Shown here piece after piece: positions 55,481 through 64,000 of a stretch of DNA of 64,000 nucleotides. The notes beneath the pieces were generated by a model, which saw only the letters and a program-made list of their open reading frames with translations, was not told the origin of the DNA and did not search any database. A program made the translations under genes and the position numbers. Every line of letters starts with the position of its first letter. Position 1 is the stretch's first letter. The DNA comes from Apium graveolens. Lineage: Eukaryota > Streptophyta > Magnoliopsida > Apiales > Apiaceae. The stretch spans positions 60,403,628 to 60,467,627 of the forward strand of contig NC_133650.1 in NCBI RefSeq assembly GCF_009905375.1, written 5' to 3'.

Positions 55481-57650
55481 TTAAGGACCCAGACTTGCTA
55501 GAATCCTTTGGCCTTTTTAAGTTTGTTAGCATTTGCAGCGGACTTAATTTTAGAGTTTATGCTAACTTGCTTCTTATCAGACTTTATATCAGACTTTGCA
55601 TCAGAATTTACAGTAGAAGGAATTACACTAACTTTCTTCAAAGAAGGTTTTATTTGATAATAATCATAGTACAAATTATGATATTCGTATAAATATAATG
55701 CCATAAACTACCACAATGAAAACAAAGATTTGGTGGTTTAAACCTAACAGACTGACTCTTAACTCCTGATCTAGGAGTTAAAGAGTTTATATCTTTATTT
55801 TTCCAGCAAAAAGAAGCAAGATGGTTAGAGTTTCCACAGTTATAGCATTTCTTTCTAGGAGAAATAGGAACAGACATATAATTATTGCTTTTATTGACAC
55901 CTTCCTTTCCATTCCTATTTTTCCTAGTTTCCTTTACCTTGTTCACATTTCTAATCTCTTTCAGCTTATGCTTAAGCTGCTTCTTGGTCATTAAACCTAT
56001 GTTTACTGAAGCTGGTTTATCCTATTTTAATTTGTCAGAAGTTGACTTTTCTTTGACTTCTGTCTTAGAGTCTTTCATCTTTTCAGAATCAGACACATCA
56101 GTTTTTGCTACAAATTTAATAGGATTAACTTTAGGCTTTTCAGCTTTCTTGGTAAAGTTTGGTTTATATGACATAGTTTCCTTTTCTTCTTTATCATCTA
56201 GGTAACCTAGACCTTCTTTCCAATTTCCATTTTCTAAGATTTTATGAGTTGTTCTTCCAGAGTTAGTCCAAGTTTTGATTATCTCCTTTTCCTTTTCCAG
56301 TTCAGATTTAAGAGATTTATTCAATTTTAGCACTTCTTCTCTAACATACAAAGCCTCATATCTTTCTTTCTGAGTTTGATGGAACATAAATAACTCTTTT
56401 TCTAAATAGTCATTTCTGTTTCTAAGAGCAAGACTTTCAGATGTTAATCTTTCATTTGTTAAAGTCTGATCTCTATAACTAATGAACATGGTTTTCAAAT
56501 ATAATCTTAGCTCAGAAATATCATCAGTATGAAAAGCAAGAGTTGATTGAGGTACCTTTAATTAAGCAGCATCAGTACTGCTATCAGCATTTTCCATCAA
56601 GGCATAATTCACCTCATTTTCAGAATCTGAAGTGTCTACCCAATTTTTCTTCTTTGTGATAAGTGCCTGTCCTTTATCACCTTTTCTTTTCTTGCAGACA
56701 GGAGAGATGTGGCCTCTTTCACCACAATTGTAGCATTTGACATTTGACTTGTCTCCTCTGTCAGACTTTCCTCCTTTGCCTTCAGACTTTCTGAACCCTT
56801 TCTTTTCAGAACTTCCACCTTTCCTTGAAAACTTCTTGCCCTTTCTGAATTTCTTGTAGGCTATCTTTGTGATACCCTTCACCATAAGAGCACACAGTTG
56901 CATCATCTCTGCATCAATATCAACTTCAGATAAATTTTCAGATTCTGAATCATCATCATAAGAATATGATGACTCTGAATCAGACTGTATGATGATAGCC
57001 TTTCCTTTGCCGCTCTTTGAGACAACCACTTTAGTAGATTCATCCTCAGCTTTAAGAGCAACTGCCTTTGACTTTCTTCCATGCCTTTTGCTCCTTTGAT
57101 CCATCTCAAGTTCACGAGTCTTGAGCATACCATAAATTTCATCATGAGTAGTTTTAGCAAGGTCATAGTTGTCTCTTATGGTAGTATACTTCAAATCCCA
57201 TTTTTCAGGAAGAGCTAAAAGGAATTTTAGATTTGAATCTTCAAGATCATATTCCTTGTCCACCAATGACAGATCATTCAAGAGTTTGGAAAACCTATCA
57301 TATAAATCAGTTAATGACTCATCAGCTTTTGAGTCAAAGTGCTCATACTCTTGAGTGAGTATAGTCTTCCTGTTCTTCTTGATTGCATCAGTTCCCTGAC
57401 ATCTTGTCTCCAAAGCATCCCATTTCTCCTTTGCAGTCTTGCATCCAATTACCCTGTTTGACATGACATTGTCAACTACACTATGAAGCAGATGCCTTAC
57501 CCTTGCATCCTTGGCAATAGATGAGATGTCTTCAGTTGTGTACTCACTTTTCTCCTTTGGTATCATCTTTGCTGGTTGATCAGCAACTGCAACAGAAAGC
57601 TTGGTAGGCTTATATGGTCCATCATTGATTCTATCAAGGTATTCTGGATC
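55481..57650 (-). pseudogene. gag: SIRE-3 gag with three zinc knuckles
   Basis: The N-terminus up to ...PEYLDR is lost; the frame starts with KEKSEYTTEDISSIAKDAR and then the UBN2 region (NRVIGCKTAKEKWDALETRC, SLTDLYDRFSKLLNDLSL, FLLALPEKWDLKYTT). A Ser/Asp/Glu-rich linker, a basic KKFRKGKKFSRKG stretch, then knuckle one CYNCGERGHISPVC (~56720), a coiled-coil-like region (LTSESLALRNRNDYLEKEL, LNKSLKSELEKEKE), knuckle two CYNCGNSNHLASFC (~55830) and knuckle three CFHCGSLWHYIYT, where the last Cys is lost to an indel (~55690). The frame is constant from 57566 to 55650 except for two stops (~56560, ~56022). Confidence 0.92.
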
Positions 57651-57675
57651 TCACTGTTTGTAAATCAACCAGAGA

Positions 57676-57689
57676 GGCTCTGATACCAC
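57676..57689 (-). other. SIRE-3 primer binding site
   Basis: Sense GTGGTATCAGAGCC beside the 5' LTR, the initiator Met-tRNA site. It is followed by a leader much shorter than in SIRE-2 because of a gag deletion. Confidence 0.9.
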
Positions 57690-57920
57690 TTGTTAGGTCA
57701 CACAACACTATAGAAGGGGGTTGAATATAGTGTTTATGCAATCAAATTGATTTCAAACATAAGTATGTAACAGTAATCAAGTATATTCAATATAATAAAC
57801 TCTGTTACAATAGAACAGTTATTCTCTGTCAGTGATGAACAATATCACTAAGAGCTGCTAGGTTACAATGTATAATCTTTCTCGTGAATGATAACAGTTA
57901 TAGTGTAAACCCTAAGCTGT

Positions 57921-57930
57921 GTTTATATAG
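57921..57930 (-). promoter_or_regulatory. TATA box of SIRE-3 5' LTR
   Basis: Sense CTATATAAAC followed by ACAGCTTAGG; the same box is at the equivalent place in the 3' LTR (~46240) and in SIRE-2 (44731-44740). Confidence 0.65.
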
Positions 57931-58194
57931 TACACAGTTATAAGATATCTTCTAATTGATATGGAATATAATTCTGTCTCCTAAAATATATCAATCGGAT
58001 ATTATCTTCTACAAGTCTTCTAGTCTTCTAACTCTTCATGCATATCTTCTATTGTTTTAGTCACGATCCTTTCCTGTAAATCAGCTGCATTCCTTATCTA
58101 AAGTATCCGTACTTAAGTCCTGATATAAATCCTGACGGCCTTAAATTTTGATATAAGTTCTGACTTCAGTAAGTTCAGATTTCCAGTAAGTCCT

Positions 58195-61100
58195 TGTGAC
58201 ATCCGGGATATCGCGTGTAATTATTTTTATCAATAAATAATTTTTATATGATTACTATGTGATTTTTGGTGAATTATCTAATGATTAGTGTGGATATGTG
58301 AATGCTTATATGTGATACAATATAAGTATGTTAATTTTTTTATGACCAGAATAAAATATAGATAATGACGGTATTTTTCTGGTAACTTTTAGAGTATTAT
58401 ATGATTTTATATTGATTTATGAATTTATTAATTATTTTCTGAATAATTATAAAATTATTTTATAAAGTCGGGAGTCGTCCAACCTCGACCATTTTTACGT
58501 TTTTACAACCCGAAACTCTTTCGAAAACTCCTTCCCAACCTAATCTGGTAATTCTGGACATTTTCCGTGTTTTGACTTTTTCGATCCGGATTACGGTTTG
58601 ACCCGTCCGCGGCTCGGCACAAGATTTTCGATACGATAATCATTTCGGTAAATCATCGAAACCCGTATTCAAAAGACGGGATATTATTACGTTACTTTCA
58701 TATTAAGTATTTTATAGAAGCCCGGTTTGGATAATTATCCAATACGGGTATTAAATCTGATCATTTTTGCAGTTACTTAGCGACTAAGTAACTAATTTAA
58801 CGATCGAAAACGATCCAAAACAAACCAATATTCCAAAAATATATATAGCCCTTTTATCATTTCATTTTATTCGTAATCACCATCAGTCAGTAAAACCCCG
58901 TAAAATACAGAGAAAATGTCGAATTGATATTGCGTTCTTGAGAATCAAACGTACGAACGAAGGCGTTATCGAACTCCGATTTGGGCGTGCAACATATCAA
59001 AACGAAGCTCTCGAAAAGTACTTTCATAATCAATCATCCGTTTTTATGCAGGACCCAAGGTATTTTTCTGATTTAATTATTTTATTTCGAATTATTTATG
59101 AATTAAATTATGAAAATTTGTTCTTAATGTTGTTGATATGATTTGATGATTCCATCATGTAGATATTATTTTTCTGGTCAATTTGATATATTATATGTCA
59201 AAAACCGAGTTCAATAACATGTCCAAATGATGGTTTGATTCTCGAATTTGTAAATTAGGGTTTATGAACTATGAATGTTCTTAATTGATTTTAGGAGTTT
59301 TTAATCTAGGGGTTATTGATGTAAATTGATGACACCATGTTATAGATCGTTTAAAAACCCCTCGATTCGTATATCTGAAGTTAACAAACGATTCACGGTT
59401 CGTCCTAATCGAACCTCGCCGGAAAACGTTGCGCGCCGGCGTCGTGATTTTCGATCAGCTTTTCTGGAAAACTCGGTACTTGTTTGCTTAAACTAATTAT
59501 GGGAAAATGTTTCTAGAAGTGAGGAGACTGTTTCTTGTGATTTTTGTTCGATTCTGAGCCGTTTTGAGGCCGCCGAAAAAGCTCTATGGCGGCGGCCAAG
59601 GAGTTCCGGCTGGCCAGGGCGGGGAAGACGGCGGAAGGGGGAAAATTACCATTTCCACCCCTACAGTTTTCTAAACTTTCAATTTATGTACTCTGGTTTC
59701 CAAAATTTACGAAGACAGGATTTCTGTTTACTTTATTTTAAAAATGATAAAAATAAAAAAAATGGTGTATTTAATTATTTTAAATTCAGAAAATTATTTT
59801 ATTTATTTATTTATTCAAAAATAAATCAAAATTATTTTATTAATTAATTTAATTTAGTTTTTAATTATTTTAATTAATCGATTAATTAATTATTAATTGA
59901 TTATTTAATTTAATTAATTATTAATTAATTTTAGTTGATTTAATAATTATATTTAATTAATTAAAATTGATTTAAAAATTTCGAAAAATAGTTTCGAGCT
60001 GTAAAATATTATTTTAAAATATTTTTAAGGCTCGATAATTATTATAAAATTATTTTAAAGTCAGATTCGGGTGTTCAAACCCTTTTATTTAATTATAAAA
60101 TGATTCGGAGTCCCGTTTTAATTCCGAAAAATGTTCAAAAATTCGTAATAAATACTTGGAAAATCATTTTAACCCCGAATCTTCTTTGAAAAATTATTTT
60201 GATCGAATACCTTACGTGTTATGTGCTACGTGTTCATTGATTGATGCGTTATATGCCTATATGGTTATGGTTTGACTCTTTTATTCATAACTTTCAATTT
60301 GTACATTGGATTTGGGTAAAACGAAGGGTAGATGAAAGCGCATGACGCCTATATGACGATTAGAATAATATGAGTATGCATAAATGATAAATACTTATGA
60401 TGCCTAGCAGAGTCAGCGAGGCATATAAAAGGAAATCAGTGATCCATAAATAGAAGCAAGGCATAGAAAGAGAAGGAAATTGGTTGATGAGTAAAACTAT
60501 TAGATGAGTACAAGTAAAGTGGAAATCATCCGTGATAAGGCAAGTACTTCTGAACCTTTTTCAAGATATATTGCAAATATTTTCGAACTGTTTCATAATA
60601 TGTCGCTATTATTCAAAATAACTCCCATTTTATACTGCAAGCACTTTAAACTATTTAACCTTGAACCCTGATTCTTATTGATCTTGAGCCATAAGCCTTA
60701 TTCTTCATAAACCATTGATTATTGAATTCCCAGATACGAGCCATATACATACGATACTACTCCACAAATACATATCTACCATATACTGATTCTGATATTG
60801 AATTTCTTAATATACCAACCCTTATCCCTTGTTTAACAGAAGACCAATTCTTGGAACCGTTGGACCCTTGGTCTTCTACTTTCTGATTCTTTCCTTGATT
60901 GAAAGCCAATTTTTTTGAATTCCCTGTTATGCCTTTATGGTGTTATGAATCACCCTATGCTCCAAGTTAAATGTTGTTTACGATTCAGCTTATTGATTTA
61001 TATTGGTTATCATATTGAATTGTTTTAGAATTGGATGGTTTATAAATATGGAGCAGATTCATGGTCAGACCAGATTCGTGGTCATAGTAGGCCAATACGT

Positions 61101-61674
61101 GCCTTGGATCCAGTATATAGAGCAAAACTGGGAGCCTTGCTCGGGGTTAATGCGTGACTGATCAGCAGCCTAACCTTGGTTTTTAAAATAAAAAGTGAAT
61201 ATCCAATTCTAAACATTGCTTATTCAGAAACTTGATTCTTCAGAATTATTTCAATTGTTGATTGTTCAACCTCAATTGCTGCTACTATTACTTGCTTAGC
61301 TAGTAAGCTCACTCTTACAAAATTTTTAAATTTTCAACAGTTAAAAAGGAAGTTGTCGGTAACGAGGATTCCCTGTCTAGTGTGCGAGCTAGGATTTCCG
61401 GTTGAGTTGGATCAAATTAGCAGAAGCTTTATATTATAGATGAGTTGTGTAAGATTGTAAGTACGATATCCGTAGCTATTGTAAGTTGAATTAGTTGGAA
61501 CTTGGTACGATGTAATAAAAGTTAAGATTATGGCTTGTTTTCATACTTTAACCTGTTGCGATTCGTGGTTGTATAAAGAAGGGTCAATGCATATAATACT
61601 TTATATACATGTTTAACTATTATGGTGTATGTTATGAGCCCCAAACTTCTGACCCGGGTTTGGAGGGCGTCACA
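58195..61674 (+). mobile_element. Complete solo LTR of long gypsy family (copy 3)
   Basis: 3480 bp, starts TGTGACATCCGGGATATCGC and ends GGAGGGCGTCACA, flanked by the perfect duplication GTCCT (58190-58194, 61675-61679). No internal retrotransposon region remains, so it is the product of LTR-LTR recombination. Near the 3' end it has GACTGATCAGCAGCCTAACC and GTGTGCGAGCTAGG. It has AT-rich TTAATTAATT runs (59820-59960) and a short GC-rich stretch (59560-59640). The clade is likely chromovirus-like gypsy by end sequence and size, but this rests on memory of such LTRs. Confidence 0.92.
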
Positions 61675-61745
61675 GTCCTGATATTAAGTTCTGAAACTAA
61701 ATATAATAGATTAGACATGACATCACAAATATATCTAACAAGTGA

Positions 61746-62796
61746 GTTAAGGGATGTCAATGAGGCTGAAAAGAAACAATTATTTTAACAAGATTATCAA
61801 GTTGTCTTAGACTCTGTTTCTTATGAAGTTGAGGCATTTACTCACCCTATTCCAGCTTATCAAGTTTTAATTTAACAGGACAATATGGCTGCTGAGAGAA
61901 TTCTCAACTTGGTGCGCACAATTGCTTTTATGCAAAGGGGCAAGGATGCAATCACTGCCATGCCCTCCATAACTGGTGATGAATTTGACTATCCAACTGG
62001 TGGTTCTGAGGAGTTTGGGGATGAAGATGATGATGAAAAATATTTCATGCATATAGGGGGAGAAGCAGGCCCTGCCTCAAGTACAAACACTTCATCTTGG
62101 ATGTTTAGCAAAGACTGTGAGGAGTACCATTTCAAATCAACTCTCTTTCACATCATTCAACAAACTCAGACAACCCTTCAAGCTACTACAAATGCCAACA
62201 CCAAGAGACTTCTTCAAGCACACCTAGAATCTCTTCAACTGCACCAAATTCAATCTCTAAAGCAAAATTAAAATATAACTGAGCTCAAGACAGAAATTGG
62301 TCAAGTCAAAAAGGATATTACTACAAGATTGGAGGTTAACTTTCCTAATACAACAATGCCAGATATCAACAGACAACTTAGGAAAAAATCTGATCTAGCC
62401 AACAAAGTGGACTCCTTGGACACCAGGCTCAAGACCCTGGAAACATCTATTACTCAAATCCACCTCCATCAAGCTCAACAAACTTTACTTTTTCAGAAAC
62501 CGGTGGATGTACAAGCCTCAACCTCCACTCAACTTGTTGCTAACAAATGGGGGAGAAAGACTCTATTATTTCAGTTATCCAAGGGGAGTCAACAAGTGAG
62601 GGGGAGAAAGTGCTCAACATACAAGTTAGCAAGGTGATTGTTCCAGCAATTGCTTTCACTAAGCCACCAGCCTATGATAGTATTGATCTGATCAAGATAG
62701 CAGCAACTAAGTTGGAGTCAAATGACAAATTAAAAAAGCTTGATGTAGCAGCAGTTGAGTTAGAGCTAAATAAAAAATGGAAGAAGCTTGATGATA
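61746..62796 (+). pseudogene. Sirevirus B ORF3, C-terminal part
   Basis: Resumes LRDVNEAEKKQLF (stop), then VSYEVEAFTHPIPAYQVLI (stop), MAAERILNLVRTIAFMQRG, the acidic GGSEEFGDEDDDEKYFMH, FKSTLFHIIQQTQTTLQATTN, and a coiled-coil-like part (LANKVDSLDTRLKTLETSI). A frame change near 62550 leads to MGEKDSIISVIQGES, STSEGEKVLNIQVSK and ending DVAAVELELNKKWKKLDD. It parallels the coiled-coil section of SIRE-3 ORF3 (KVEAIEKVQEKQQAQ...KKGEK). It is cut near 62796 by the following LTR. Confidence 0.78.
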
Positions 62797-64000
62797 TGAT
62801 AAATATTTATATATATTTTATATGATTATATTCCTCATATTTATTATATTTTACATTAATATGGATTTTTATTAATTAGATTTTATTGTTTTATTGTAGG
62901 AAGCAAGGAAATTCTAAACTTAGATGCATTGGAAAATTAGAGTTTAATTTGGAGATTTATTAGAAGGAAATTTGGATTTGTTGGACTGCATGCGCGCAAT
63001 TCACTGTTTGGTCCATATCTTGAGTTCTAGAAGTCAGAATTGGATGATTTAACAGCTCACATGAAGCTAGCGGAATTTTCTTTCATTCTACAGAGGTCCA
63101 AGTATCAAATTAAAACTGGATCGGCCCAGAATTATTGAAGAAAAGTCAGCTGCGAATATTTCTTTAGAAACCCAATCAGTTTAGGAAACGTACTTGTATA
63201 TTCCTAGAAGCATTAAAAGAATTATATTATATACATATAGAGATAGACAGATGAAGAGGATATAACTACTTTTCTTCTTGTAAAAGACTGGAGGTTTTTC
63301 TTCTCTATTCTCATTAATATAAATTATGTTTTCTTATTATATTATGTGTTTTGTTAATCTAGTTATGAGTGAGTAGATTCTTAATCTAGGGTTAAGTTGA
63401 ACCCTAGTTATGATTGATGCATGATTTTCCCAATTCCCCTAATTTAGTTATATTACATGCTCTTGCTTATTGAGTTGTGCTTAATTAACAATTACATGTC
63501 AGACGTGATTATGTGTATTGTTTGAACCCAATATCTATTTATCAGCAAAAGTTGGATTTATGTGGTGTTGATTTATCCAATAAGGACATGAACTTCTCCA
63601 TGAAAATAGGTAGAACGAATTGTTAAAAAGTTAAGATGTTGTGTTTAATATCTTTAAATTGCATGATACCATTAAAATAGGCTTGATTGTATTTTAGAGA
63701 AGCCATTAATACTCGAGAGAGGTTATTGGTATTTTATAGGGTGCGTCTTTCCTCTTGAGTAGTATATGATTGATTGGGGTGGGAAATCATAATTGTATTG
63801 ATTCATGCCAGTGGGGATACTTAACCATGGATGTTTTTAGTTATTTGATTAATACACCGTATTTGGTTTAGTATAATTTTAGATCAATCTCTCAATTTCA
63901 ATTGTATTACTTGCTTAGTTAAATCGAGTCAAGAATTACTAGTGATTGGTACATTTGTCTCTGTGGGATCGACTATGACTTACCCTACTATATAGTTAGA
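62797..64000 (+). mobile_element. Gypsy-like LTR, continues beyond the window
   Basis: At 62797 the Sirevirus B ORF3 ends abruptly and TGATAAATATTTATATATAT begins. No ORF of note follows. Near 63955 the sequence TCTCTGTGGGATCGACTATG then CTTACCCTACTATATAG resembles the 3' part of Athila/Tat-type LTRs (the Athila LTR at 7217 has TCTCTGTGGGTACGAATTTG). The end, the target duplication and any coding part lie to the right, so strand and clade are tentative. Confidence 0.5.

Larger units (their letters stand above)
46013..61740 (-). mobile_element. Full-length Sirevirus SIRE-3
   Basis: Flanked by AGTGA (46008-46012 and 61741-61745). LTRs are 565 bp each (46013-46577; and 57691-58194 plus 61680-61740, split by a solo gypsy LTR). 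Without that insert the element is about 12.2 kb, large for copia but normal for Sireviruses. Sense order on minus: 5' LTR, PBS, gag, PR-IN-RT-RH, 1.5 kb non-coding with TATA, ORF3, PPT, 3' LTR. All ORFs carry scattered stops and frameshifts. Confidence 0.95.
57691..61740 (-). repeat. SIRE-3 5' LTR, split by a solo gypsy LTR
   Basis: 57691-58194 and 61680-61740 together give 565 bp, exactly the length of the 3' LTR. The break is at GTCCT, duplicated at 58190-58194 and 61675-61679. Confidence 0.93.
19449..62796 (+). mobile_element. Sirevirus B, old host element broken by nested insertions
   Basis: Pieces in order: 5' LTR fragment (19449-19678), PBS, gag (19739-22099), [gypsy LTR], integrase and RT (about 25346-27691), [Athila], RNase H (38791-39229), non-coding DNA and ORF3 start (39230-~40304), [SIRE-2], ORF3 middle (45096-46012), [SIRE-3], ORF3 end (61746-62796). 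Continuity is shown where RNase H resumes across the TTATG duplication and where ORF3 stays in frame across the AGTGA duplication. The 3' LTR is not in the window. It is copia because pol order is IN-RT-RH; Sirevirus type is inferred from the long gag, the extra ORF and the repeated motif. The coordinates include the inserts. Confidence 0.85.

Overview
This is plant nuclear DNA, almost certainly from an angiosperm (probably a eudicot) with a repeat-rich genome. It is AT-rich and has no operons, no tRNA or rRNA genes, and no intact host gene that I can recognise. Nearly everything identifiable belongs to LTR retrotransposons (Ty1/copia Sirevirus-type, Ty3/gypsy Athila-type, and a long-LTR gypsy family), plus a Mutator-like (MULE) transposase remnant and smaller repeats. 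Many elements sit inside one another. The species cannot be named from sequence alone.

Layout. 1-1068: part of a long gypsy LTR (minus sense) abutting a Sirevirus pol remnant 'A' (1069-3772, plus). The latter is fused to a deleted Athila element ending in its 3' LTR (3773-7310). 7311-12496 is AT-rich spacer holding a MITE end and degenerate repeats. 12502-14056 is a complete gag-only LTR element (TR-GAG type) with LTRs, PBS, PPT and a TTCAT target-site duplication. 14698-16294 is a GRF-type zinc-finger gene (plus) split by a solo LTR (14974-16038, TSD AGATT). It faces a MULE transposase pseudogene (16649-19443, minus). From 19449 to about 62796 runs one old Sirevirus 'B' (plus), broken into pieces by later insertions: a long gypsy LTR (22100 to ~25345), a full Athila (27692-38785, minus, TSD TTATG), a truncated Sirevirus 'SIRE-2' (~40305-45095, minus) and a full-length Sirevirus 'SIRE-3' (46013-61740, minus, TSD AGTGA). 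SIRE-3 carries a 3480-bp solo gypsy LTR inside its own 5' LTR (58195-61674, TSD GTCCT). The window ends inside another gypsy-like LTR (62797-64000).

How the parts work. Each element encodes, or once encoded, gag (UBN2-type in copia) and pol (PR-IN-RT-RH in copia, PR-RT-RH-IN in Athila). Sirevirus B, SIRE-3 and Athila also carry a long extra ORF downstream of pol. In all three this ORF3 starts with MAP and lies about 100-170 bp downstream of a TATA box, separate from the pol frame, which suggests its own internal promoter. In Athila the GC-rich module and TATA found in the LTR promoter are both repeated upstream of ORF3. A second unexplained signal is a family-specific ~10-bp word repeated through the LTR, gag, pol hinge, ORF3 and non-coding DNA: CAACGGATGA in family B, and AAGTTCTGAT in the SIRE family. 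All coding regions except the TR-GAG gag are clearly broken by stops or frameshifts.
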